Below are positions 34,788 to 43,724 of a stretch of DNA of 64,000 bases, piece after piece. The stretch is from Bacillus suaedaesalsae (lineage in GTDB: Bacteria > Bacillota > Bacilli > Bacillales > SA4): positions 1 through 64,000 of the forward strand of contig NZ_JAFELM010000030.1 of assembly GCF_016890225.1 (NCBI RefSeq). The letters are read 5' to 3'. Within the stretch, counting starts at the first letter, position 1. Each line of letters begins with the position of its first letter. The position numbers and the translations under genes were made by a program. The notes beneath the pieces were generated by a model. That model was not told the DNA's origin. It did not search any database and saw nothing but the letters and a program-made list of their open reading frames with translations.

Positions 34788-35984
34788 TTATTCTATTTCA
34801 TCCGGTTTTATTTCCTTTAATACGATAAAGGCTGCTATTACACATAGACCTGTTATGGAGTAAAACATTACTTGGTGTGATGCCTTCATAAGGAGTACAA
34901 AAACAGGCGGTCCTGCTGCAACCCCTATAAATCTCATCGAGCTATATACCGAGGAAATCGTACCTCTTTCTTCCTTTTCAATTCCTTCTGTTATTAAGGC
35001 ATCTAAACATGGTAGTGCAACTCCGATTCCTATTCCACAAAAGACAAAGGTCCCGATAAGGAAATATATATTTTCTGAAAAGCTAATGGCAAATACAGAA
35101 GCACCAAGCAAGATTGTACCCCCAAAAGTGATCCATTTCATTAACACTTTGCTTTCCTTGATCTTCTTTCCTGTAATATAGGAGGATAAACATAAAGCAG
35201 CTAATGGGATGGCTAAAATAAATCCTTTCTTTATACCATCGATGTTATGTTTAGACTCAAGCATATCTGATAAATAAAATAATACTCCGAAGAGTACGAA
35301 CATCAGTATACAACCAATAACAAAAATAGAATATAGCCATTTCCCATCCTTTTTAAAGATTCCCTTAATACATTTCAAGAACTCTTTAAAGGGTAAAGGA
35401 TCTTCACGCTTGTCCGGCGTTTGAACTAGAAAAAACATTAAAATAACAGAAATGGCCGTGAATACTGGAATCGAGAAAAACGGTAAATACCAAATAAAAC
35501 CAGCTAATACTGAACCAAGTATTGGACTAAGCACTTTACCAAATGTATTTGCAGTCTCAATAACACCTAGTTCTTTACTGACTTCTTCTTCACTTTTAAA
35601 CATATCACCTACAAGCGGCATGACAACTGGTGCAGCACCTGCTGCTCCTACCCCTTGTAATATGCGTCCAATCAAAATCATCATATACGGATCCTTCATT
35701 TTCCAAGCGGCATACCCAGATATAAGACCACCAATTCCTGCGATAATGAGACTTGGAATAATTACTTTCTTTCTTCCTATCCGGTCTGATAAATAACCAG
35801 CAATAGGGATTAAAATTATAGCAACGATTGAGTATAAGGTAATGACCATACTCACTTGAAACGAACTTATTTTTAATTTCTTCTCGATAGTTGGGAGAAC
35901 TGGTATCAACATTGAGTTCCCTAACGTCATCACCAATGGTATGGAAGCTAGTGAAACGATTGCCCATTTCTTATTATGTTCCAT
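34788..35984 (-). CDS. MFS multidrug efflux transporter (DHA1-like)
   Basis: Membrane protein of 398 residues with about 12 helices. MFS motif A is GYLSDRIGRKK after helix 2, and the antiporter motif C region in helix 5 is seen around GRILQGVGAAGAAPVVMPLVGD. PIEKKLKISSFQVSM and the loop GVIETANTFGK are typical of Bmr/Blt-like drug:H+ antiporters. The start is ATG at 35984 with AAGGTAGG. No regulator is adjacent. Substrate unknown. Confidence 0.88.
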   Translation of the reverse strand: MEHNKKWAIVSLASIPLVMTLGNSMLIPVLPTIEKKLKISSFQVSMVITLYSIVAIILIPIAGYLSDRIGRKKVIIPSLIIAGIGGLISGYAAWKMKDPYMMILIGRILQGVGAAGAAPVVMPLVGDMFKSEEEVSKELGVIETANTFGKVLSPILGSVLAGFIWYLPFFSIPVFTAISVILMFFLVQTPDKREDPLPFKEFLKCIKGIFKKDGKWLYSIFVIGCILMFVLFGVLFYLSDMLESKHNIDGIKKGFILAIPLAALCLSSYITGKKIKESKVLMKWITFGGTILLGASVFAISFSENIYFLIGTFVFCGIGIGVALPCLDALITEGIEKEERGTISSVYSSMRFIGVAAGPPVFVLLMKASHQVMFYSITGLCVIAAFIVLKEIKPDEIE

Positions 35985-36072
35985 ATAACTACCTACCTTA
36001 TCTAATAATATTCGACCTTCTTAATATAAGTAAAACTTGCACTAAATATTATGGGTAAATATTACATTCAAA

Positions 36073-36129
36073 ACTTTACCACTTTAAAGGAGTGGGGGCC
36101 TGGCCCCCACTCCTTTAAAGTGGTAAAGT
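36073..36129. repeat. GC-rich palindrome (family P), copy 2
   Basis: A 57-base near-perfect palindrome: 28-base arms (36073-36100 and 36102-36129) read actttaccactttaaagg followed by agtgggggcc and its complement around one unpaired base. It stands alone between the MFS and KtrD genes. As RNA it would form a very stable hairpin. Confidence 0.92.
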
Positions 36130-36146
36130 ACGGCCAGCATAATAAA

Positions 36147-36183
36147 AAGGAACCCACTTCATAAGCTAGAAGTTGATTCCTTC
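36147..36183 (-). terminator. Terminator of ktrD
   Basis: On the minus strand AAGGAATCAACTTC pairs, with one mismatch region, with GAAGTGGGTTCCTT and is followed by TTTATT. Confidence 0.75.
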
Positions 36184-36209
36184 ATTATTGTGTATTAGTT
36201 TGTTTTAAT

Positions 36210-37565
36210 TTATCCAATAATAACTCGTTCTTTTGGATAGTGGAAATTGGATTTCTTCTCTCTTCCGCCTAGTACAAATAAAGATATTAGGATACCGATT
36301 CTTCCAACGAACATTAGGAAGATAATTACACATTTTCCTATCGTACTTAATTCAGGTGTTATTCCCATTGAGAGACCAGAAGTTCCAAATGCAGAGGTGA
36401 CTTCAAAGATAATACTTGTCAGAGAAAACGGTTCTGTAATAGTTAAGATTATGACTGATGTTGTACATATCAAAACTGCCATAATGGTTACAGCTACTGA
36501 TTTATGAATGTCTTCTTCATGAATTTCACGGTTAAATACTTTAATTGATCTATTTCCTCTTGCAAAGTGAAATAAAAACAAGACATTTAATGCAAGAGTT
36601 GTTGTACGAATTCCCCCACCAACTGAGCTTGGTGATGCACCAATAAACATCAGAACAGACATAATTAGTAATGTCGGTTCACTTAAATCAGGAACATTTA
36701 ATGTGGCGAGTCCTCCACTTCTCGTACTTACCGATTGGAATAATGAGTAAAACAACGACTCGTGCCAGCTTTTGTCTGCGAGGAAATGCTTTGCTTCTAA
36801 TAAATAAATTAACAGTGTTCCGATAATAACTAATAAGAAAAAAGTGGTGGTAGTTAGCTTTGTAAATAATGAGAAACGAAAGCGATAACCCTCTGTTTGA
36901 TTCGATAAGAAGTTTTTTACTTCAATTAAAACTGGAAAACCTATTGCTCCTAATATAATGAGAAGCATATTAATAAATTGTACGAAATAATCATTTGCAT
37001 AAGGAATTAATGAATTCCCTGTAATATCAAATCCGCCGTTAGTTGTTGCAGATACCGATGCAAAGAAACCATGAAGAAATGCTTCTTTCCAATCAGGATA
37101 ATAATTTAGAAAATATAACCCTAATATAAGAGCACCGATTATTTCAATAATAATAATGAGATATAAAATTTGCTTTAATAAATTTACTAATCCCGAAAGA
37201 TTTGTTTGGTTCTGATCTAACATAATGAGACGTCGTTCTCGTAAACCAATTTTTTTACCCATTAACAACCAAATAAACGTCCCCAATGTCATAATACCTA
37301 TTCCACCGAATTGAAGCACAAACGCTAATATAAATACTCCTGTTGTGCTGAAAGTTTCAGACGTATTTACTACCGTTAAACCTGTTACACTAACAGCGCT
37401 AACAGCTGTAAAAAGAGCATCTATAAAAGACCATTCAACTTCTTTTTTATGCGCAATTGGTAAACTTATTAAAATAACTGAAACACTGACAGCTAAAAAA
37501 TAGAAACTTACGATTAACTGTGCAGGACTAAGAACATGTAGCTTCATTTTTATTTTATGTAACAC
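36210..37565 (-). CDS. ktrD: Potassium uptake channel subunit, KtrD/KtrB type
   Basis: Membrane subunit of a Ktr-type K+ (Na+-coupled) transporter, 451 residues, with the four-fold membrane-pore-membrane plan. Selectivity-filter loops contain the key glycines: SVTGLTVVNT, TTNGGFD, TRSGGLATLN and GTSGLSMGIT. No RCK/TrkA subunit is adjacent, as for KtrD in B. subtilis, where the partner KtrC is encoded elsewhere. The sspD neighbour supports the ktrD name. Start is GTG at 37565 with AAAGG 11 bases away; no better site is present. It has its own terminator. Confidence 0.87.
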   Translation of the reverse strand: MLHKIKMKLHVLSPAQLIVSFYFLAVSVSVILISLPIAHKKEVEWSFIDALFTAVSAVSVTGLTVVNTSETFSTTGVFILAFVLQFGGIGIMTLGTFIWLLMGKKIGLRERRLIMLDQNQTNLSGLVNLLKQILYLIIIIEIIGALILGLYFLNYYPDWKEAFLHGFFASVSATTNGGFDITGNSLIPYANDYFVQFINMLLIILGAIGFPVLIEVKNFLSNQTEGYRFRFSLFTKLTTTTFFLLVIIGTLLIYLLEAKHFLADKSWHESLFYSLFQSVSTRSGGLATLNVPDLSEPTLLIMSVLMFIGASPSSVGGGIRTTTLALNVLFLFHFARGNRSIKVFNREIHEEDIHKSVAVTIMAVLICTTSVIILTITEPFSLTSIIFEVTSAFGTSGLSMGITPELSTIGKCVIIFLMFVGRIGILISLFVLGGREKKSNFHYPKERVIIG

Positions 37566-37787
37566 TACTATTCATACCTTTCTAATCTAACTATATCTTT
37601 ATCATTCTTACGCAACTCATAAAAAAGAACAACCTTTTTTTATAAGTGTCAAAAATTGGAATAGACTCCAATTTCAAGTTTTCCTTCCACCGCTTGAAAT
37701 ACTTGGTCAGTATCATTAAGCATATATTCTCCGATACTAAAAAAGCAACACCAGTTGCAAAGTTTCTATAAAAAAGGAGTTGTTCAT

Positions 37788-37994
37788 ATGTCACGTAATA
37801 GTAATAAGCTATTAGTGCCTGGTATTGAACAGGCATTAGATTCTATTAAATATGAAATTGCACAAGAATTCGGTGTCAATTTAGGTTCAGATACAGTATC
37901 AAGAGCGAATGGATCTGTAGGTGGAGAGATTACAAAGCGCCTTGTTCAAACTGCTCAATCTCAACTAAATGGTCAATTCAACCCAGAACAATAA
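37788..37994 (+). CDS. sspD: Alpha/beta-type small acid-soluble spore protein
   Basis: DNA-saturating spore protein of 68 residues. The GPR protease recognition site is visible as [11 protein letters not shown] (cleavage between Glu and Phe), and the DNA-binding C-terminal part has [15 protein letters not shown]. The ATG at 37788 follows AAAAGGAG; the longer in-frame reading from 37755 lacks a site. By family it is expected to be made in the forespore under sigma-G, and I could not identify a convincing sigma-G promoter. Its position between ktrD and rsgI suggests sspD. Confidence 0.95.
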   Translation: MSRNSNKLLVPGIEQALDSIKYEIAQEFGVNLGSDTVSRANGSVGGEITKRLVQTAQSQLNGQFNPEQ

Positions 37995-38013
37995 AAATTG
38001 AATACACATGGCT

Positions 38014-38044
38014 AAACCGGGTCCTAAACGAACCCGGTTTTTAA
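38014..38044 (+). terminator. Terminator of sspD
   Basis: aaaccgggt pairs with acccggttt around a nine-base loop and is followed by TT. It is directly adjacent to a family P palindrome. Confidence 0.88.
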
Positions 38045-38090
38045 CGCTTTAAAGGAGTGGGGGCCTGTCCCCCACTCCTTTAAAGCGTTA
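38042..38090. repeat. GC-rich palindrome (family P), copy 3
   Basis: Perfect 22-base arms: taacgctttaaaggagtggg plus gg at 38042-38063, and the complement at 38069-38090, around cctgt. The core is nearly identical to the 36073 copy but the outer arms differ (taacgc instead of actttacc). Confidence 0.92.
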
Positions 38091-38098
38091 AAAAGAAT

Positions 38099-38143
38099 GA
38101 GTAGGTCAGATGATATTTTTCAATGAAATACCTAGACCTACTC
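38099..38143 (-). terminator. Terminator of sigI-rsgI
   Basis: gagtaggtc (38099-38107) pairs with gacctactc (38135-38143); on the minus strand ATTCTTTTT follows. It lies just past the rsgI stop. Confidence 0.75.
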
Positions 38144-38153
38144 AATTTAGTAT

Positions 38154-39188
38154 TTATTTGTTATGGTGATTATTTTCATGCTTATTGTTTCGGTTTTTAT
38201 TATTGTTTTCTTGTTTCTTCTTATCCTGTTGTTTTTCTTTCCCTTTTTGCACGGCTTCAGGAGGACCGTTCTTGTCCTCCTGGTTGCTCTTGCCTTTATT
38301 AGATTGTTTGTCATTCATTTTTGGTTTATCTTTATCTATTCCAGCTGGGTTGTTTGGATCTCCCTTTTTATCAAAAAGTTTATCCTGTTTGTCATTTCCA
38401 TTATTTTTACCTTGGTTATCGTTTTTATGGTCACTACCTTTTCCTTGACCATTACCATTGTTAAGGCCTTTTTCAGCTGCCTTCATTTCTTTTTTCTCTT
38501 GCTTTTCCAGGTCTTTCTCCCTAGCAGTTAATGTTTCTTTTACATATTTCCCTGTAGAGATTCCCTGTTCCAATGCATGTTCTCTATCTTCCTTTGTACT
38601 ATTTAACGCTGTTATAACAACTTCTTCTTCCTTGGAAGATTCGACGATTGATTGAACATTTTCATTCAATTCTTCAGCTAACGGTGCATCCTCTTCTTCT
38701 ACTATAACGGTCGTTAGAAGGACTTCCGCACCCTCTTTATAATAACCCGAATCTTTACTTTCTTGAATAATAGCTTGCGTAACAGAATCAATTGGTTCGT
38801 TCATCCACTCTTCTAGATTATTAACAACCTCTTCACCTTCTGAGTTGAATGCCTCTAAACTAACAACACGAAGCTTTTTATCAACGCCAGCTTCAATGCT
38901 AGGATTAATGTCAATTGTCATATATGCATACACTTCATTGCCATCATATAAATTAAAGATCGAGAAAAACAATAATGCTGCAGCTACCGCACTTGCAATA
39001 CCCGTTCTCCATTTATTGAGACGGAAATAGGATTTCTTTGTTGGAACATATTCATTCACTGGAAAAAAATCAACTTCCTCTCCAATCTCGTAGTGCTCCT
39101 TACCCTTTCTACTTCGAAGGAATTCACCTTCAGGGGTTAATAGCGTTATATATTGGTTGCCGATTTCAAGTATTACTCCACGCTTCAA
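38154..39188 (-). CDS. rsgI: Anti-sigma-I factor RsgI
   Basis: Membrane anti-sigma factor of 344 residues that holds SigI until a surface stress or carbohydrate signal. The N-terminal cytoplasmic domain (MKRGVILEIGNQYITLLTPEGEF, about 1-55) binds SigI, a single transmembrane helix lies at about 62-82, and an extracytoplasmic domain (AYMTIDINPSIEAGVD onward) follows. From about residue 235 the protein is a low-complexity Lys/Asn/Asp/Gln/Gly tail with no carbohydrate-binding module. TTG start at 39188 overlaps the sigI stop (TTGA) behind AAGGGGTGATG. Confidence 0.93.
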   Translation of the reverse strand: MKRGVILEIGNQYITLLTPEGEFLRSRKGKEHYEIGEEVDFFPVNEYVPTKKSYFRLNKWRTGIASAVAAALLFFSIFNLYDGNEVYAYMTIDINPSIEAGVDKKLRVVSLEAFNSEGEEVVNNLEEWMNEPIDSVTQAIIQESKDSGYYKEGAEVLLTTVIVEEEDAPLAEELNENVQSIVESSKEEEVVITALNSTKEDREHALEQGISTGKYVKETLTAREKDLEKQEKKEMKAAEKGLNNGNGQGKGSDHKNDNQGKNNGNDKQDKLFDKKGDPNNPAGIDKDKPKMNDKQSNKGKSNQEDKNGPPEAVQKGKEKQQDKKKQENNNKNRNNKHENNHHNK

Positions 39189-39922
39189 TGATTCATCACC
39201 CCTTTTACATACTCCTTTAAATACACATATTCGCTAGCCATAATAATACAAACTGCAATAATATACTTTCGATTACGCTCAATCGTTTTACGACTGACAT
39301 CCACATGCTTTTCTAAATCTTTAATTGGAAGACGTTTCTTTTCAAATAATACTTTCTTAAAGTTAGGGTTCTGAATGACTGTATAGGCTACCTTCATTGC
39401 ATTTTCTCTAGCGTCTGCATGTTTCGGTGATTGTTCGACTAAATCCTGAAAAGTTAAATCAAATTGTTTTAATATCGTTTGATAGTGTAAGATTTCATCT
39501 TTACGATGATCTTGCTCTAACTTCTTTTGAAAATCTTCAACCGAAACTTTAACTTCATATTTATTTTGAATTGATTCTTCATCATCCACATTTGTATCTA
39601 ATTTAACACTATGTTGCTTGCTTTCTTTACGTATAAAATCGATTACTCGTCTTTTTATAATTAATTCAGCAAATGAGAGAAGAGAACTGCCTTTCTCGGT
39701 TGAATATTTTTCAATTGATTCATGGAAAGCCATTAAACCAATACTAAATTCATCATCTTGCTCATTAATATATCGTTTACAAACTTGCGAAACGGTTTTT
39801 GCTATAAAAGGTTTATATTGATTAATAAGTTCATTTTGTAGGACAGTATCCCCTTTTTGAATTGCTAATACTTTATCTTCAAGGGTTTCTTTCTTTCCCA
39901 ATTTAAAGAGTATACTCAGCAA
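39185..39922 (-). CDS. sigI: RNA polymerase sigma factor SigI
   Basis: Alternative sigma factor of 245 residues for heat and envelope stress. The region-2-like segment contains DEFSIGLMAFHESIEKYSTEKGSSLLSFAELIIKRRVIDFIRKE, and the C-terminal domain (about 145-235) with RLPIKDLEKHVDVSRKTIERNRKYI is the SigI-specific DNA-binding region. The TTG start at 39922 follows AGAGGTGA. It is coupled to rsgI, and SigI is expected to drive its own operon; a candidate promoter is listed separately. Confidence 0.94.
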   Translation of the reverse strand: MLSILFKLGKKETLEDKVLAIQKGDTVLQNELINQYKPFIAKTVSQVCKRYINEQDDEFSIGLMAFHESIEKYSTEKGSSLLSFAELIIKRRVIDFIRKESKQHSVKLDTNVDDEESIQNKYEVKVSVEDFQKKLEQDHRKDEILHYQTILKQFDLTFQDLVEQSPKHADARENAMKVAYTVIQNPNFKKVLFEKKRLPIKDLEKHVDVSRKTIERNRKYIIAVCIIMASEYVYLKEYVKGVMNH

Positions 39923-39952
39923 AAGCCTTCACCTCTTCTCCTCACTATATCA

Positions 39953-40038
39953 TTCGAATTATTTTTAGGTTTATGTCGGTATTATAAAATATTTTTTTTA
40001 CCCGAAATAGAAGAATATGAAACCTAAAAATAATCGAA
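39953..40038. promoter_or_regulatory. Inverted pair of sigma-I-promoter-like motifs upstream of sigI
   Basis: aaacctaaaaataattcgaa reads leftward from 39972 to 39953, 31 bases before the sigI start, and aaacctaaaaataatcgaa reads rightward at 40020-40038 toward ku. The arrangement combines an A-tract after ACC with CGAA, the kind of -35/-10 features I recall for SigI promoters; the spacing is shorter than I would expect, so this is tentative. No further gene is seen in the 396-base sigI-ku gap. Confidence 0.4.
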
Positions 40039-40318
40039 AAAAATTCACAGCACACTCCAATTTGTTGAAGTGACTATAAATTTTTTATCTATTATAGCAT
40101 AGAAGAAGTTTTTACAATGTTTTTTTGAGGAGAATCTTGTTTCCAACTTCTGCTTAAATGGTCACTTTTTTTTATGAACCTTATTTTCACCATATTATAC
40201 GACCTATAGAATTTGTTTGAGGGGGTTTAAACAAGTTATTTGGAAAAGATTTTCTTCGTGAAAGTCGGTAAGTCGGGAATTCTAACAGTAATAGACGAAA
40301 TTGAGAGGTGAAATTTTT

Positions 40319-41224
40319 ATGCATACGATGTGGAAAGGTTCTATAAGCTTTGGTCTGGTTAATATTCCCATCAAGCTATATTCTGCAACTGAAGACAAAG
40401 ATATTAAATTACGTACACTTCATAAGGAATGTCATACTCCGATAAAATATGAAAAGGTTTGTCCAAATTGTGATAAAGAAGTCGAACCGGATAACCTTGT
40501 CAAAGGCTACGAATACGTTAAAGGAAAATTTGTTATTTTGACTGATGATGAACTGAATCAACTAAAGGAAGAGCATGAAGAAAAAAGTGTTGAAATTATT
40601 GACTTCGTAAAATTAGATGAGATTGATCCAATTTATTTTAGTCGTTCCTATTTTATGGGACCAGGGGAAAATGGTAATAAAGCTTATGCCCTGCTACGTG
40701 AAGCTCTTGAGAAGTCTGGAAAAATCGGAATTGCTGAAATTACTATTCGTTCCAAACAGCAAATGGCTGTTGTTCGCGTTTATAAGAACACTCTTGTGAT
40801 GGAAACGATTCATTATCCAGATGAAGTACGGAACATTGGAGAAGTACCAAGCGTACCAGAAAATGTTGAGATTAACCCTAAAGAGCTTGAAACTGCTATT
40901 ATGTTAATCGATCAGCTAACCACCGAATTTCAACCAGAAAAGTACAAAGATGATTACCGAGAAGCTGTTCAAGAGCTTATTCAATCCAAAATTAATAGCA
41001 ATGAGGGAACTACTTCAAAGGAAGCACCACGAACAAATGTCGTGGATCTCATGAGTGCTTTGCAAGCTAGCATTGAACGAACAAAGGGTGCACCAACCGG
41101 AGCGAAAACTGCAAAATCAAAAGTGAATACCACTCAAAAACCACCGGTTGTGCAGGAAAAAACAGGAACAAATAAGGATCCTGTTCATCAAAAGAAAACA
41201 CGGACTACAAGAAAGAAAGCCTAA
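40319..41224 (+). CDS. ku: Non-homologous end-joining protein Ku
   Basis: Homodimeric DNA-end-binding protein of 301 residues. The bacterial Ku core starts MHTMWKGSISFGLVNIPIKLYSATEDKD and includes YEKVCPNCDKEVEPDNLVKGYEY and EKYKDDYREAVQELIQSK. The C-terminal 55 residues are a basic Lys/Thr-rich tail (KKTRTTRKKA) likely to contact DNA or LigD. Start is ATG at 40319, eight bases after GAGGTGA; the longer frame from 40301 includes the ribosome site. It works with LigD downstream, probably in germinating spores as described for B. subtilis. Confidence 0.95.
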   Translation: MHTMWKGSISFGLVNIPIKLYSATEDKDIKLRTLHKECHTPIKYEKVCPNCDKEVEPDNLVKGYEYVKGKFVILTDDELNQLKEEHEEKSVEIIDFVKLDEIDPIYFSRSYFMGPGENGNKAYALLREALEKSGKIGIAEITIRSKQQMAVVRVYKNTLVMETIHYPDEVRNIGEVPSVPENVEINPKELETAIMLIDQLTTEFQPEKYKDDYREAVQELIQSKINSNEGTTSKEAPRTNVVDLMSALQASIERTKGAPTGAKTAKSKVNTTQKPPVVQEKTGTNKDPVHQKKTRTTRKKA

Positions 41225-41226
41225 TT

Positions 41227-41751
41227 CTATATTGTTTCGACAATATAGGATGCTGCTTCAAAAAGGCTTGGAAATTGAAGGTCAGCTTGTACAGAAGGGT
41301 CCTTTCCGATAAGGATTGTTTTTGTACCTGCTGCCTTTCCAGCCAGAATATCTACATCACGATCCCCAATCATGTAACTCTCCTCTAGGTTAATGTGATG
41401 TTTTTCAGCTAGATCAATGAGCATTTTTGCACCTGGCTTTCGACACTCACAACCTTCATGAGGCTTGTGCGCACAATAAGAAACCTCTATTACACTTGCT
41501 CCATACTCCGCTAATTGTTTTTCCATTTCTTTATGTACGCTATGAAGCGCATTTTCTGACATAAAACCTAGTCCAACTCCACCTTGATTGGTAACAACAA
41601 AGACAGGTAAGTTACGATCATTTAACTTTTTAACCGCTTCACCTACCTTAGGCAATAAATAAAAATCTTTCGGTGTGTTAACGAACTTTACTCTCTTCGA
41701 AAGCACTTCATTAATAACACCATCTCGATCAAGAAAAACTCCAATATTCAT
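41227..41751 (-). CDS. HAD-IIIA phosphatase, GmhB/histidinol-phosphatase type
   Basis: Phosphatase of 174 residues. The nucleophile motif is FLDRDGVINEV (Asp8, Asp10), followed by VTNQGGV, a zinc loop CAHKPHEGCECRKPG with the Cys/His ligands of the GmhB group, and MIGDRDVDILAG as motif IV. The closest characterised functions are D,D-heptose 1,7-bisphosphate and histidinol-phosphate hydrolysis. It lies between ku and ligD on the opposite strand, an intrusion into what is usually a paired locus. ATG at 41751 with GGAGGG. Its tail codons form a small hairpin (41227-41248). Confidence 0.88.
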   Translation of the reverse strand: MNIGVFLDRDGVINEVLSKRVKFVNTPKDFYLLPKVGEAVKKLNDRNLPVFVVTNQGGVGLGFMSENALHSVHKEMEKQLAEYGASVIEVSYCAHKPHEGCECRKPGAKMLIDLAEKHHINLEESYMIGDRDVDILAGKAAGTKTILIGKDPSVQADLQFPSLFEAASYIVETI

Positions 41752-41852
41752 ATTTACCCTCCATTATGTGCAGTCTATATGTATTATTATGCAAAATTTG
41801 ATTTGGAATACTAACATGACTAATGACCCTTTCTTGGAAGGAGCAATTTCTA

Positions 41853-43694
41853 ATGAAAATCCCTAAACCAATGCTCCCTACGCTAACATTCGAATTTCCA
41901 TCAGGTGAAGACTGGATTTATGAAATTAAGTACGATGGATTTCGTGCTTTATTTTATATTGATCATCATGAATTTTCACTTATAAGTCGAAATGGAAATT
42001 CATTAATTGAACAATTTCCTGAAGTAAAGGATGCCGTCACCTTATTACGTGAGCTTTGGAAAGACCATCTTCCTCTATTATTAGACGGAGAATTATGTTT
42101 ACTCGACTCTCCCTATAAAGCAAACTTTGAAGAAATTCAGCTTCGGGGGAGACTGAAAACAACAGATAAAATAAATCATTCAATGAAGCAAAAACGAGCA
42201 CATTATTGTGTTTTTGATCTTTTACAGATACAGAATAATTATTTGACTTCGACTCCTTATGTAAACCGAAAGAAAAAACTGTTGGAGTTATTTAAAGAAG
42301 CCAACCTCCCTTTAGACGTACAACCATTATCTGACGTTTTTGTTCAATATATAAAAAGCTTTGAAAATCAAAGCGAAGCGTGGAAAATCGCAGAACGGTA
42401 TATGGCAGAAGGAGTGATTGTTAAACACAAATCAAGTAAATGGGAAGAAGGAAAACGATCAACTCAGTGGTATAAGGTAAAAAACTGGAAATATGGTTTT
42501 TTCTTTGTTACGGCCTATGAAAAGAAGAATGGCTACTTTCATGTTTCGGTCATTCGTAATGGAGAAACGTTTCCAGTTGGTCTTGTCTCACATGGATTTT
42601 CATCAGAGGAAAGAGATGCACTTATTCAAGTTATTAAAGCAAATAAGGTAAAAGAAAACACTGATTTTATTTATGTAGACCCAGGCATCTGTGTAGAATT
42701 ATCTTTTTTAGAATTATATAAAGAAGCATTACGTCAGCCTAATTTCGTACGTTTTCGTTTTGATATACAATGGGAAGAATGCACGTGGCAGAAACTTCAA
42801 GAAGGATTACACCCCCTTCCTGAAGAGGTGGTCATTACCCATCCGGATAAGCCGTTATGGCCAAAGAAGAAAATTGATAAACAAACATATTTATTTTATT
42901 TACGAGATATTGCCCCATATATGATGCCTTTTCTAGAAAATCGGTTATTAACTGTCATTCGTTATCCACATGGGATGCTAGGCGAACCATTTTATCAAAA
43001 AAACAGACCTGACTATGCACCGGATTTCATTGAAACAGTTGAATCAGAAGGCATTCATTATATTGTATGTAACAACATCGAAACGCTAGCATGGCTCGGA
43101 AACCAATTAGCGTTTGAATTTCACATCCCGTTTCAAACGATTAAGTCAAAAGGACCATCTGAAATTGTCTTTGATTTAGACCCACCATCAAGAAACGACT
43201 TTCATTTAGCGATTAAGGCCGCACTCATGATGAAAGAGGTTTTTGACGGGTTGAAACTAACTACATTTATAAAAACGTCTGGAAACAAAGGATTACAAAT
43301 TTATATCCCACTTCCCGAAAATACATTTTCATATGAGGATACAAGGAAATTTACTGAGTTTATGGCACATTATTTAATTACGAAGGATCCTGGTTCATTT
43401 ACGATAGAAAGATTGAAGAAAAATCGTGGAAATAGATTATACGTTGATTATATCCAGCATGCGGAAGGAAAAACCATTATTTGCCCCTATTCAGCGAGAG
43501 GAAATGAAGATGCTTTAATTGCAACACCTTTGTATTGGGAGGAAGTAACTGAAAGCTTGTCACCTGTGAAATTCCCTGTCAATTCCATTATGGATCGAAT
43601 AAAAAAAGTGGGAGATCCTTTTCAATCTTATTTTGAAGCGAAGTACTCGCAGCCCTTCCAAGACATTCTCAATTTTTTATCGCAAACTACTTAA
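41853..43694 (+). CDS. ligD: ATP-dependent DNA ligase/polymerase LigD
   Basis: NHEJ repair enzyme of 613 residues arranged ligase then polymerase, the Bacillus order. The ligase domain (1 to about 300) has the adenylation lysine in YEIKYDGFR (Lys26), LLDGELC and EGVIVKHKSSKW. The primase-like polymerase domain (about 320-610) has IVFDLDPPS with the metal-binding aspartates and KTSGNKGLQIYIPL. No N-terminal phosphoesterase domain is present. The ATG at 41853 follows GGAAGGAG; the upstream in-frame ATG is not supported. Confidence 0.95.
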   Translation: MKIPKPMLPTLTFEFPSGEDWIYEIKYDGFRALFYIDHHEFSLISRNGNSLIEQFPEVKDAVTLLRELWKDHLPLLLDGELCLLDSPYKANFEEIQLRGRLKTTDKINHSMKQKRAHYCVFDLLQIQNNYLTSTPYVNRKKKLLELFKEANLPLDVQPLSDVFVQYIKSFENQSEAWKIAERYMAEGVIVKHKSSKWEEGKRSTQWYKVKNWKYGFFFVTAYEKKNGYFHVSVIRNGETFPVGLVSHGFSSEERDALIQVIKANKVKENTDFIYVDPGICVELSFLELYKEALRQPNFVRFRFDIQWEECTWQKLQEGLHPLPEEVVITHPDKPLWPKKKIDKQTYLFYLRDIAPYMMPFLENRLLTVIRYPHGMLGEPFYQKNRPDYAPDFIETVESEGIHYIVCNNIETLAWLGNQLAFEFHIPFQTIKSKGPSEIVFDLDPPSRNDFHLAIKAALMMKEVFDGLKLTTFIKTSGNKGLQIYIPLPENTFSYEDTRKFTEFMAHYLITKDPGSFTIERLKKNRGNRLYVDYIQHAEGKTIICPYSARGNEDALIATPLYWEEVTESLSPVKFPVNSIMDRIKKVGDPFQSYFEAKYSQPFQDILNFLSQTT

Positions 43695-43724
43695 AAATGA
43701 GGAATTCATAAAGAGTTCCTCATT
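43695..43724. terminator. Bidirectional terminator between ligD and the GNAT gene
   Basis: aaatgaggaa pairs with ttcctcattt around a ten-base loop; it overlaps the stop codons of the two convergent genes. Confidence 0.85.

Noticed and set aside
37591-37836. 81-codon minus-strand frame upstream of ktrD
   Set aside because: It overlaps the sspD start and ribosome site on the other strand and shows no protein-like pattern.
38163-38531. Long hydrophobic plus-strand reading frames opposite rsgI (also 38185-38448)
   Set aside because: They are antisense shadows of the Lys/Asn-rich low-complexity rsgI tail, with no ribosome site, and rsgI is clearly the real gene.
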